From DATJLY01 sp035518375 (GTDB lineage Bacteria > Pseudomonadota > Alphaproteobacteria > ATCC43930 > CGMCC-115725): 64,000 nucleotides of DNA. A program made the position numbers and the translations under genes. The stretch is from the NCBI GenBank assembly GCA_035518375.1, contig DATIXQ010000026.1:1-64000 (forward strand), read 5' to 3'. Positions 16,460 to 24,021 of this stretch are shown here, piece by piece (within the stretch, counting starts at the first letter, position 1; every line of letters begins with the position of its first letter). Under the pieces are notes generated by a model that was not told where the DNA came from, ran no database searches, and was given only the letters and a program-made list of their open reading frames with translations.

Positions 16460-16900
16460 TCATTCGAGCAGCATGAGCACCTGGCCGTACTCGACCGGCG
16501 CGCCGTCCGTCACGACGATGCGGGCGACGCGGCCGGCGCGCGGCGCGTGAATCTGGTTCATCACCTTCATCGCCTCGACGAGCAGCAGCACCTGGCCTTC
16601 GCGCACGCTGTCACCGGCGGCAACGAAGGGCGCAGCACCCGGCTGCGGCGCGAGATAGGCCGTGCCCACCATGGGCGAGGTGACCGCGCCCTCGGGCGGG
16701 TGCGCCTCGGCCTCGCGCGCCGGCGGGGCTGCCGCAGGCGGCGGCGCTACGATCGCGGCCGCGACTGGCGCCACGCCGCGCGCGACGCGGATGCGCACGT
16801 CGCCGACCGCGTATTCGATCTCGCTCAGGCCCGTCTCGTCGAGCAGTGCCGCCAGTGCGCGGACGAGGTCGCCGTCGATCTTTGGCTCACCACTGGCCAT
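16460..16900 (-). CDS. accB: acetyl-CoA carboxylase biotin carboxyl carrier protein
   Basis: A 146-residue carrier. An N-terminal helical segment (KIDGDLVRALAALLDETGLS) leads into an Ala/Pro-rich linker (residues about 45-70), then the biotinyl domain with TSPMVGTAYLAPQPGAAPFV and the biotinylation site VEAMKVMNQI; the Lys is the modified residue. It lies 17 bp after aroQ and just upstream of accC. Confidence 0.96.
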   Translation of the reverse strand: MASGEPKIDGDLVRALAALLDETGLSEIEYAVGDVRIRVARGVAPVAAAIVAPPPAAAPPAREAEAHPPEGAVTSPMVGTAYLAPQPGAAPFVAAGDSVREGQVLLLVEAMKVMNQIHAPRAGRVARIVVTDGAPVEYGQVLMLLE

Positions 16901-16917
16901 GCGCGAAACCCGCGGGG

Positions 16918-17373
16918 TCAGCGGCGCGGAGCGTCGACGAGCACGCGCGCGATCGCCTCGAGCGCCAGCACATAGCCGTGCGCGCCGAAGCCGGCGATGA
17001 TCCCGGTCGCGGCCTGGCTCACATAGGAACGCGCGCGGAACGGCTCGCGCCGATGGATATTGGAGACGTGCACCTCGATCACCGGCACATCGGCCGCGCG
17101 CAGCGCATCGAGGATCGCGACGGACGTGTGCGTGTAGCCGCCCGGATTGATGATGATGCCGTGCGCGTTCTCGCGCGCCTCCTGGATCCAGTCCAAGAGC
17201 TGGCCCTCATGGTTCGACTGCCGGAACTCGATCGCGAGGCCCAAGGAAGCGGCACACTCGAGGCAGGCTTCCTCGATGTCGGCAAGTGTCTCCGAGCCGT
17301 AGATCTCCGGCTCGCGCACGCCGAGCAGATTGAGGTTGGGGCCGTTCAGAATGAGGATGGTGGCGCCGCTCAC
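16918..17373 (-). CDS. aroQ: type II 3-dehydroquinate dehydratase
   Basis: A 151-residue dodecameric enzyme of the shikimate pathway converting 3-dehydroquinate to 3-dehydroshikimate. The signature LILNGPNLNLLGVREPEIYG contains the catalytic Arg and Tyr, followed by RQSNHEGQLLDWIQEA, IINPGGYTHTSVAILDAL and IEVHVSNIHRREPFR. The start is taken as the GTG at 17373 (VSGATILIL) because it gives the normal length; GGGAG lies upstream and an overlapping ATG is out of frame. It heads the aroQ-accB-accC-aat operon. The class II DAHP synthase at 48,923 serves the same pathway. Confidence 0.95.
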   Translation of the reverse strand: MSGATILILNGPNLNLLGVREPEIYGSETLADIEEACLECAASLGLAIEFRQSNHEGQLLDWIQEARENAHGIIINPGGYTHTSVAILDALRAADVPVIEVHVSNIHRREPFRARSYVSQAATGIIAGFGAHGYVLALEAIARVLVDAPRR

Positions 17374-17434
17374 TTCATCGCTCCCGCGCCCTCTGCGGGC
17401 CGGGGACTTTATAGCACGGAAAACGCGGAGAGGC

Positions 17435-17923
17435 TCAGTCCTCGGCCTCTGGGCCGTGGCTGGCGACGCGGCCTTCGAGCTTCGAGATGGCGGCCTCGAA
17501 CGCGGCGCGCTCGTCGGGATCGAGCGCCTGGAGCAGATCGCGCTCAACCGCGAGCGCGCGCGGCGCGATATGGCGATAGACGTTGTTGCCACTTGCCGTG
17601 AGATCGAGGATGGCGCGGCGGCGGTCTAGCGGATCGGTGCGCCGCGTGATGTAGCCGAGTTCGAGAAGCCGTGTCACCGCGCGCGAGACGCGCACCTTGT
17701 CCATTGCCGTCCGCTCGACCACGTTGTTCGCGGTCATGGCGCCGAAGCGGCCGAGCACCGCGAGCGTCCGCCATTCCGGCGCCGATACGTTGAAGCGCCG
17801 GGCATAGACGCCCGCCACCGCGCGCGTCATGCGATTGGCGAGAACCGACAGCCGGAACGGCACGAAGCGTTCCAGCACGAACAGTCCGTCGGTTGAGAGC
17901 GTGCCGCCAGGAAGCGACTTCAT
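17435..17923 (-). CDS. MarR family transcriptional regulator
   Basis: A 162-residue winged helix-turn-helix regulator. The helical dimerisation N-terminus (FVPFRLSVLANRMTRAVAGV) precedes the DNA-binding core: VSAPEWRTLAVLGRFGAMTA, VVERTAMDKVRVSRAVTRLL as recognition helix, and the wing YITRRTDPLDRRRAILDLT. MarR proteins usually bind palindromes as dimers and are released by small phenolic ligands. It is divergent from hppD, and a perfect inverted repeat fills the gap and touches its ATG, so it probably controls tyrosine or homogentisate catabolism and itself. Confidence 0.92.
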   Translation of the reverse strand: MKSLPGGTLSTDGLFVLERFVPFRLSVLANRMTRAVAGVYARRFNVSAPEWRTLAVLGRFGAMTANNVVERTAMDKVRVSRAVTRLLELGYITRRTDPLDRRRAILDLTASGNNVYRHIAPRALAVERDLLQALDPDERAAFEAAISKLEGRVASHGPEAED

Positions 17924-17955
17924 CGCTAACAAAATGTCCCCCCGAAGTGTTAGCG
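17924..17955. promoter_or_regulatory. inverted repeat between marR-type gene and hppD (candidate operator)
   Basis: CGCTAACA (17924-17931) and TGTTAGCG (17948-17955) are perfect inverted copies separated by 16 bp. The left arm abuts the regulator's start codon. This is a natural candidate for autoregulation and control of hppD. Confidence 0.55.
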
Positions 17956-17972
17956 TCAAGTGACTTTAACCG
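17954..17972 (+). repeat. IS1595-end-like sequence upstream of hppD
   Basis: This 19-mer matches the outer end of the right terminal repeat of the IS1595 element (34,382-34,400) at 16 of 19 positions, including 12 consecutive bases and the terminal CCG. No partner end is visible, so it is either a fossil end or chance. Confidence 0.3.
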
Positions 17973-17992
17973 GAAACGGAAAGGGCGGCGCC

Positions 17993-19066
17993 GTGACGGA
18001 GGAACCCTGGCCCAATCCGATGGGCACCGACGGCTTCGAATTCGTCGAATACACGGCGCCGGATCCGGCGGCGCTCGTCGAGGTGCTCGAACGTATGGGC
18101 TGCGCGCCGATCGCGCGCCACCGCTCGAAGGAGGTCACGCTCTACCGCCAGGGCAGCATCAATTTCATCATCAATGCCGAGCCGCAGAGCTTCGCCCAGG
18201 CATTTGCGCGGCTTCACGGCCCCTCGGCCTGCGCCATGGCGTTTCGCGTGCGCGATGCCGCGAAAGCTTATGCGCGGGCGATCGAGTTGGGCGCCAAGGG
18301 CGTCGCCAGCAAGATCGGCCCGATGGAGCTCAACATCCCCGCGATCGAGGGGATCGGCGGCAGCCTCCTCTATCTCGTCGACCGCTACGGCGACCACACC
18401 ATATATGACGTTGATTTCGTGCCGCTGCCGGGCGCCGCCGCGGTGCCCGAGGGCGCGGGGCTCATCGGCATCGACCATCTCACGCACAACGTCCATCGCG
18501 GCCGCATGGCCGAGTGGGCGCATTTCTACGAGCGGCTCTTCGGCTTCCGCGAGATCCGCTATTTCGACATCGAGGGCCAGCATACCGGCCTTCATTCCAA
18601 GGCGATGACGAGCCCGTGCGGCAAGATCCGCATCCCGATCAACGAGAGCGCCGATGACAAGTCGCAGATCGCGGAATACCTCGCCGCCTACCACGGCGAG
18701 GGGATTCAGCACATCGCCTTGTCGGCGCGGAACATCTACGAGGCGGTCGAGGCGCTGCAAAAGCGCGGCGTCAAGTTCATGTCGGTTCCCGACACGTATT
18801 ACGAGGCGATCGACGCGCGGCTTCCGGGGCACAGCGAGGATCTCGCGCGGCTCCGGCGCGACCGCATCCTGATCGACGGAGCCGCGGGTCAGAACCAGAG
18901 CCCGAAGAAGCTGCTGCTGCAGATCTTCACCGAGACGGTGATCGGCCCGATCTTCTTCGAGATCATTGAGCGCAAGGGCGACGAAGGGTTCGGCGAGGGC
19001 AATTTCAAGGCGCTCTTCGAATCGATGGAGCTCGACCAGATGCGGCGCGGCGTGCTCAAGGCGTGA
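17993..19066 (+). CDS. hppD: 4-hydroxyphenylpyruvate dioxygenase
   Basis: A 357-residue Fe(II) enzyme that converts 4-hydroxyphenylpyruvate to homogentisate in tyrosine catabolism. It has two VOC domains. Iron ligands are visible as His in GIDHLTHNVHRGRM, His in GIQHIALSARNIYEAV and Glu in GPIFFEIIERKGDEGFGEGN. The N-terminal text NPMGTDGFEFVEYTAPDP is typical. GTG at 17993 is preferred; an in-frame GTG at 17960 would overlap the operator-like repeat. maiA follows 44 bp later on the same strand, and a MarR regulator is divergent. Homogentisate dioxygenase and fumarylacetoacetase are not in the window. Confidence 0.96.
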   Translation: MTEEPWPNPMGTDGFEFVEYTAPDPAALVEVLERMGCAPIARHRSKEVTLYRQGSINFIINAEPQSFAQAFARLHGPSACAMAFRVRDAAKAYARAIELGAKGVASKIGPMELNIPAIEGIGGSLLYLVDRYGDHTIYDVDFVPLPGAAAVPEGAGLIGIDHLTHNVHRGRMAEWAHFYERLFGFREIRYFDIEGQHTGLHSKAMTSPCGKIRIPINESADDKSQIAEYLAAYHGEGIQHIALSARNIYEAVEALQKRGVKFMSVPDTYYEAIDARLPGHSEDLARLRRDRILIDGAAGQNQSPKKLLLQIFTETVIGPIFFEIIERKGDEGFGEGNFKALFESMELDQMRRGVLKA

Positions 19067-19110
19067 GCTCGCGCGCTGGGCTATAAGGCGGCGAGAGGGG
19101 AGGAGGCGCC

Positions 19111-19752
19111 ATGAAGCTCTATAGTTTCCATCGCTCGTCGGCGGCGTTCCGCACGCGCATCGCGCTCAACCTGAAGGGGATCGCCTACGAGCAGGAGCCC
19201 ATTCATCTGCGCAAGAACGAGCAGCAAAGCGCGGACTATCTCGCGCGCAATCCGCAAGGGCTCGTGCCGACGCTCGAGGACGGCGCCGAGGTGCTGACGC
19301 AGTCCTTGGCCATCATCGAGTATCTCGACGAGACGCATCCCGCGCCACCGCTCCTGCCCAAGGATGCGGCGGGCCGCGCCCGCGTGCGCTCGCTCGCGCA
19401 GACGATCGCCTGCGACATCCATCCGATCGATAATCTGCGTGTGCTGCGCTACCTCGCGAACCCGCTGGGCCACGGCGACAAGGATGTCGAGATCTGGTTC
19501 AATCACTGGATCAGGCTCGGCTTCACCGGGATCGAGCGCGTCCTCGCCGGCGACGGCAAAGCGGGCGCGTTCTGTCACGGCGACGCGCCCGGCCTCGCCG
19601 ACATCTGCCTCGTGCCGCAGGTGTTCAATGCGCAGCGCTATCCGAGCTTCGACCTCAAGCCTTTTCCCACGATCATGCGCATCTTCGGCGCCTGCATGAA
19701 GCTCGACGCATTCGAGCGCGCGCGGCCGGAAAAACAGCCCGACGCGGAATAA
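19111..19752 (+). CDS. maiA: maleylacetoacetate isomerase (zeta-class GST)
   Basis: A 213-residue glutathione-dependent isomerase converting maleylacetoacetate to fumarylacetoacetate. The zeta-class signature SSAAFRTRIALNLKG near residue 10 carries the glutathione-activating Ser. The thioredoxin-like half includes NPQGLVPTLEDGAEVLTQSL with cis-Pro and AIIEYLDETHPAPPLLP; the helical half includes CDIHPIDNLRVLRYL and DAPGLADICLVPQVFNAQRY. GGGAGGAGGCGCC precedes the ATG. Together with hppD it gives two steps of the homogentisate pathway. Confidence 0.95.
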   Translation: MKLYSFHRSSAAFRTRIALNLKGIAYEQEPIHLRKNEQQSADYLARNPQGLVPTLEDGAEVLTQSLAIIEYLDETHPAPPLLPKDAAGRARVRSLAQTIACDIHPIDNLRVLRYLANPLGHGDKDVEIWFNHWIRLGFTGIERVLAGDGKAGAFCHGDAPGLADICLVPQVFNAQRYPSFDLKPFPTIMRIFGACMKLDAFERARPEKQPDAE

Positions 19753-19756
19753 TCCG

Positions 19757-22066
19757 CTACTCGAGCCGGGCAAACCTGAGGCGGAGCGCGTTCGCGACGA
19801 CCGAGACCGAGCTCAGGCTCATCGCTGCCGCCGCGATCATCGGGCTCAGCAACATGCCGGTCACGGGATAGAGCACACCCGCGGCGATCGGGATGCCGAG
19901 CGCGTTGTAGAGAAACGCCAGCACGAGGTTCTGGCGGATGTTGCGCATGGTTGCGCGCGACAGCCGCCGCGCGCGCACCAGTGCCGCGAGGTCGCCCTTG
20001 ACGAGCGCCACGGCGGCGCTGGCGATGGCGATGTCGGCGCCGGTGCCCATCGCGATGCCGACATCGGCGGATGCCAGCGCCGGCGCGTCGTTGATGCCGT
20101 CGCCCGCCATCGCGACGATGCGGCCCTCGTCGCTGAGGCGGCGCACGACCTTCTGCTTCGCATCGGGGAGGAGTTCGGCCTCGAACTCGGCTATGCCGAG
20201 CGTCTGTGCCACAGCGCGCGCCGTCAGGGCCGTGTCGCCCGTCAGCATGACGACGCGCACGCCGTCCGCGCGCAGGCTTTGGAGCGCCGCGGCGCTCGAT
20301 GCTTTGACCGGGTCGGCGACAGCGACGATCCCGAGGAACCGCCGCTCCAGCGCGACGTGGACGACGCTCGCCCCTTCTGCGCCAAGCGCGTCGGCGCGCG
20401 CTGTGAGCGCTGATACGTCGACGCCGATCTCGCGCATCAGGCGGGCATTTCCGATGGCGGCCTCGCGTCCGCCGGCCTTGCCCGATATCCCTTTACCGGT
20501 GTGCGCGACGAACTCCGTAACGGGATCGAGCGTGACGCCGGCCGCCTTGGCGGCGGCCACGATGGCGGCGCCGACCGGATGCTCGCTCGGCGCCTCGAGG
20601 CTCGCCGCGAGCGCCAAGAGCGCCGTGTCGTCGGCGCCCGGCGCCGGCACTGTCGCGACAAGGCGCGGCTTCCCTTCGGTGAGCGTGCCCGTCTTGTCGA
20701 TGACGAGCGTATCGACACGCTCGAGCTGTTCCAGCGCCGCCGCGTTCTTGACGAGGATGCCGGCGCGCGCGCCGCGCCCGACGCCAACCATGATCGACAT
20801 CGGCGTGGCGAGGCCGAGGGCGCATGGACATGCGATGATGAGGACCGAGACCGCGGCGAGGAGCGCATGAGGAAGCGCGGGCGCCGGTCCCCAGAGAAGC
20901 CAGGCGGCGAAGGCGAGCACGCTTACGGTCACCACAGCGGGCACGAACCATGCCGCCACTCGATCGGCGAGGCGCTGGATCGGCGCGCGGCTTCGCTGCG
21001 CTTCGGCCACGAGCGCCACGATGCGCGCGAGCATCGTTTCCGCGCCGACCTTCTCCGCGCGCATGACGAGCGCGCCGATCCCGTTGAGGGTGCCGCCGAT
21101 GACGTGTTCGCCCGGGCCCTTCTCGGCCGGCAGCCATTCGCCCGTCACCATCGCCTCGTCGACCGCGCTCTTGCCGTCCGTGACGACGCCGTCGGCCGGC
21201 ACGCTCTCGCCCGGCCGCACGCGCAGCACGTCGCCGACGCGGATCTGCGCCACCGGCACCTCGTCTTCGTGTCCGTCCGCGGCGATGCGCCGCGCCGTCT
21301 TGGGCGCAAGGTTCATGAGGGCGCGGATCGCGCCGCGCGTCCCCTCGCGCGCGCGGAGCTCCAGCACCTGGCCCAGCAGCACGAGCACGACGATGACCGC
21401 GGCCGATTCGTAGTAGACGCCGCTACCGCCGCCCGGGAAGAGGTCCGGCTTGAGCGTCACGGCGACGCTCTCGGCATAGGCGATCGCGACCCCAAGCCCG
21501 ATCAGGCTGAACATGTTGAGGGCGCGGTTTCTGACGGACGCGACGGCGCGCGCGAAAAAGGGAGCGCCGGCCCACAGCACGACCGGCGACGCCAGCAGGA
21601 ATTCGATCCAGCGCGCGGACGAAGGTGGAAGCGCGTCCGTCATCGCGAGCACGACGAGCGGGAGCGCAAATACCGCACCGATCCAGAAGCGCCGCGTCAT
21701 GTCGGCGAGCTCAGGATTGTCCGTCGCTGCGGCAGCGACGGGCTCGAGCGCCATGCCGCAAAGCGGGCAGGGGCCTGCGGCGTCCGCCGTCACCTCGGGA
21801 TGCATCGGGCAGGTCCAGGCTCCGCCATGCGCGGCGGCGGGCACGGCGGCTGGCGCCGCGGGCGCGGCGGTAGCGGAGGCGAGATAGCGCTCGGGCTCGG
21901 TCATGAATTTCTCGCGGCAGCGCGCGCCGCAGAAGAAATAATCGGCGCCGTCGTGCGTGTGACGGTGCTTCGCCGCCGCGCGATCGACCCTCATGCCGCA
22001 CACAGGGTCGCGTGCTTTCGCCGCGGCGCCTGCCTCCACCGCCGTCATGTGCGTCTCGCTGGCCAT
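19757..22066 (-). CDS. copA: copper-type P1B ATPase with N-terminal YHS and heavy-metal-binding domains
   Basis: A 769-residue metal-exporting ATPase. It starts with a YHS domain (ARDPVCGMRVD, then DYFFCGARCREKF), then a WTCPMHPEV/CPLCGM heavy-metal-binding domain near residue 85, and has no classical HMA (GMxCxxC) domain. The pump core shows the actuator VTGEWLPAEKGPG, CPC in LIIACPCALGLATP, phosphorylation site DKTGTLTEGK, SEHPVGAAI, and hinge GDGINDAPAL. Late transmembrane text FLYNALGIP and MSLSSVSVVANALRLR fits Cu(I) pumps. It ends four bases from maiA. No CueR or copper chaperone gene is nearby. Confidence 0.93.
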   Translation of the reverse strand: MASETHMTAVEAGAAAKARDPVCGMRVDRAAAKHRHTHDGADYFFCGARCREKFMTEPERYLASATAAPAAPAAVPAAAHGGAWTCPMHPEVTADAAGPCPLCGMALEPVAAAATDNPELADMTRRFWIGAVFALPLVVLAMTDALPPSSARWIEFLLASPVVLWAGAPFFARAVASVRNRALNMFSLIGLGVAIAYAESVAVTLKPDLFPGGGSGVYYESAAVIVVLVLLGQVLELRAREGTRGAIRALMNLAPKTARRIAADGHEDEVPVAQIRVGDVLRVRPGESVPADGVVTDGKSAVDEAMVTGEWLPAEKGPGEHVIGGTLNGIGALVMRAEKVGAETMLARIVALVAEAQRSRAPIQRLADRVAAWFVPAVVTVSVLAFAAWLLWGPAPALPHALLAAVSVLIIACPCALGLATPMSIMVGVGRGARAGILVKNAAALEQLERVDTLVIDKTGTLTEGKPRLVATVPAPGADDTALLALAASLEAPSEHPVGAAIVAAAKAAGVTLDPVTEFVAHTGKGISGKAGGREAAIGNARLMREIGVDVSALTARADALGAEGASVVHVALERRFLGIVAVADPVKASSAAALQSLRADGVRVVMLTGDTALTARAVAQTLGIAEFEAELLPDAKQKVVRRLSDEGRIVAMAGDGINDAPALASADVGIAMGTGADIAIASAAVALVKGDLAALVRARRLSRATMRNIRQNLVLAFLYNALGIPIAAGVLYPVTGMLLSPMIAAAAMSLSSVSVVANALRLRFARLE

Positions 22067-22093
22067 GCCGATGATATTGCGGTCGTTGCCCCT

Positions 22094-22127
22094 AAAAGCA
22101 AACGGGCCGCACCAAGGGCGCGGCCCG
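22094..22127 (-). terminator. intrinsic terminator downstream of groES
   Basis: An 8-bp GC stem (CGGGCCGC at 22103-22110 with GCGGCCCG at 22120-22127) is followed on the minus strand by TTTGCTTTT. It lies 24 bp after the groES stop and separates groES from the copper ATPase gene. Confidence 0.75.
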
Positions 22128-22150
22128 CATCCCAGCCGAAAGGCGACCGT

Positions 22151-22441
22151 TCAGCGCCCGAGCACGCCCATGATGTCGCTTTCCTTCATGATCATCAGCT
22201 CGTCGCCGTCGATCTTGACCTCGGTGCCCGACCATTTGCCGAACAGCACGCGGTCGCCGACCTTGACGTCGAGGGCATGGAGCTTGCCCTCCTCGTCCCG
22301 CGTGCCGGGGCCGACCGCGACGATTTCGCCTTCCTGCGGCTTTTCCTTGGCGGTGTCGGGGATGATGATGCCGCCTTTGGTCTTTTCCTCTTCGGCCACG
22401 CGCTTCACCGCCACGCGGTCGTGCAAGGGACGGAATTTCAT
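22151..22441 (-). CDS. groES: co-chaperonin GroES
   Basis: A 96-residue cap of the GroEL chaperonin. Text is canonical: MKFRPLHDRVAVKRVAEEEK, the mobile loop TKGGIIIPDTAKEKPQEGEI, EIVAVGPGTRDEEGK and VKVGDRVLFGKWSGTEVKID. A strong SD (CAGGAGAA) precedes the ATG. No groEL follows; a terminator comes first. Only 28 bp separate the start codon from the 3' end of a tRNA-Val gene on the same strand, so groES must be read from the tRNA promoter or from within it. No CIRCE repeat is present. Confidence 0.97.
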   Translation of the reverse strand: MKFRPLHDRVAVKRVAEEEKTKGGIIIPDTAKEKPQEGEIVAVGPGTRDEEGKLHALDVKVGDRVLFGKWSGTEVKIDGDELMIMKESDIMGVLGR

Positions 22442-22469
22442 GCGTTTCTCCTGCCAGGGACGCCGGGAA

Positions 22470-22544
22470 TGGTGGGCGCGGTAAGGATTGAACTTACGAC
22501 CCCCGCGGTGTGAACACGGTGCTCTCCCACTGAGCTACGCGCCC
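22470..22544 (-). tRNA. tRNA-Val(CAC)
   Basis: A full cloverleaf reads on the minus strand: 7-bp acceptor stem GGGCGCG/CGCGCCC, D-arm GCTCAGTGGGAGAGC, anticodon stem CCGTG/CGCGG with loop TTCACAC (anticodon CAC, codon GTG), T-arm GTAAG-TTCAATC-CTTAC, discriminator A and an encoded CCA. Total 75 nt including CCA. Confidence 0.97.
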
Positions 22545-22554
22545 GCGGGTCGGG

Positions 22555-22583
22555 GATTTACGCGCGGGAAGCCCGCAAGTCAA
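22555..22583 (-). promoter_or_regulatory. sigma-70 promoter for tRNA-Val-groES
   Basis: On the minus strand TTGACT (22578-22583), a 17-bp spacer and TAAATC (22555-22560) stand 10 bp before the tRNA 5' end. It is the only good promoter before groES. Confidence 0.75.
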
Positions 22584-22667
22584 GCCGCCCGCGGGCTCCG
22601 AAAGGGCCGCTCATCCCGTGGAAATCGTTCATAGAAATTGTTCATGGAAATCGGCCATAATCGCCTT

Positions 22668-24020
22668 ATGACCGATCCCCGCTTGGCCGTCGTCGTTCTC
22701 GCCGCCGGCAAGGGCACGCGGATGCGCTCGGCGCTTCCGAAAGTGCTCCACGCGATCGCCAACCGGCCGCTCATCGCGCACGTCATGAACGCCGTGGCGG
22801 CGCTCGCGCCGATGCGCACGATCGCCGTGCTCGCTCCCGGCATGGACGGGGTTGCCGCCGCCGCGGCGCCGGCCGAGATCGTGCTCCAGCACGAGCAGCG
22901 CGGCACCGCGCACGCGGTGCTCGCCGCGAAGAAGGCGCTCGACGGATTTGCCGGCGACGTGCTCGTCCTGAACGGCGATGGCCCGCTCGTCACGACAGCG
23001 ACGCTCGCGGCACTTGTCGCCGAGCGCCGGCGCGCGAAGGCCGCCGTCGCCGTGCTCGGCATGCGGCCGGCGGATGCCGGCCCCTACGGCCGGCTCGTCA
23101 CCGCGGCTGACGGCACGCTCACCGCGATCGTCGAGGCGGCCGACGCGAGCGACGCGGAGCGCAAGATCGGCTTCTGCAATTCCGGCCTTTGGGCGCTCGA
23201 TGGCGCGGAACTCTGGGGGCTCCTCGAAGGCATCGGCGCGAAGAACGCCAAGGGCGAACATTATCTCACCGACATCGTCGCCGCGGCGCGCAAGAAGGGG
23301 CTTTCGTGCCGAGCCATCGAGGGTCCGACCGACGAGCTTTTGGGCGTCAACAGCCGCGCCGATCTCGCTGCCGCCGAGGCGGCGATGCAGCAGCGCCTGC
23401 GCGCCCACGCGATGGAGGAGGGCGTAACCTTCACTGCGCCCGAGACCGTGTTCCTTTCGGCCGACACGAAGATCGGCCGCGATAGCGTCGTCGGTCCCTT
23501 CGTCGTGTTCGGGCCCGGCGTCACAGTGGGCGAAGGCGTGCAGATTCCGGCCTTCTGCCACATGGTCGAGGCGACGGTTGGCGACCGCGCATCAATCGGC
23601 CCGTTTGCGCGCTTGCGGCCCGGCGCCGAGCTTGGACCCGAGGTGCATCTCGGTAATTTCGTCGAGGTGAAGAACTCGCGATTGGGCCGCGGCGCCAAGG
23701 CCAATCACCTGGCCTATATCGGCGACGCCAACGTCGGGGCGGGCAGCAACATCGGCGCCGGCGCCATCACCTGCAACTACGACGGCATCGAAAAATTCCG
23801 CACCGAGATCGGCAAGTCGGTGTTCGTCGGCACCAACGTCTCGCTCGTGGCGCCCGTCGCGGTGGGCGATGGCGCCTTCATCGCCGCCGGCAGCGTCATC
23901 ACCGGCGACGTGCCGTCCGACGCCATGGCGATCGCGCGCGGCCAGCAGGTGACGAAGCCGGGCCGCGCCAAGGAGTGGCGCGAGGCCCGCCGCAAATCCA
24001 AGGACCGCGGCAAGAACTGA
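22668..24020 (+). CDS. glmU: bifunctional UDP-N-acetylglucosamine diphosphorylase / glucosamine-1-phosphate N-acetyltransferase
   Basis: A 450-residue cytoplasmic enzyme making UDP-GlcNAc. The N-terminal pyrophosphorylase has VVVLAAGKGTRMRSALPKVL (residues 6-25), LNGDGPLVTTATLAALV and EQRGTAHAVLAA. The C-terminal left-handed beta-helix acetyltransferase shows hexapeptide repeats and GNFVEVKNSRLGRGAKANHL, NVGAGSNIGAGAITCNYDG and FVGTNVSLVAPVAVG. The start at 22668 gives MTDPRLAVVVL. glmS begins one base after the stop, so the two genes of the pathway are co-translated. Confidence 0.97.
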   Translation: MTDPRLAVVVLAAGKGTRMRSALPKVLHAIANRPLIAHVMNAVAALAPMRTIAVLAPGMDGVAAAAAPAEIVLQHEQRGTAHAVLAAKKALDGFAGDVLVLNGDGPLVTTATLAALVAERRRAKAAVAVLGMRPADAGPYGRLVTAADGTLTAIVEAADASDAERKIGFCNSGLWALDGAELWGLLEGIGAKNAKGEHYLTDIVAAARKKGLSCRAIEGPTDELLGVNSRADLAAAEAAMQQRLRAHAMEEGVTFTAPETVFLSADTKIGRDSVVGPFVVFGPGVTVGEGVQIPAFCHMVEATVGDRASIGPFARLRPGAELGPEVHLGNFVEVKNSRLGRGAKANHLAYIGDANVGAGSNIGAGAITCNYDGIEKFRTEIGKSVFVGTNVSLVAPVAVGDGAFIAAGSVITGDVPSDAMAIARGQQVTKPGRAKEWREARRKSKDRGKN

Positions 24021-24021
24021 A

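Noticed and set aside
22545..22667. CIRCE or sigma-32 element controlling groES
   Set aside because: No GAGTGC-type inverted repeat is present; the visible promoter is an ordinary tRNA promoter.
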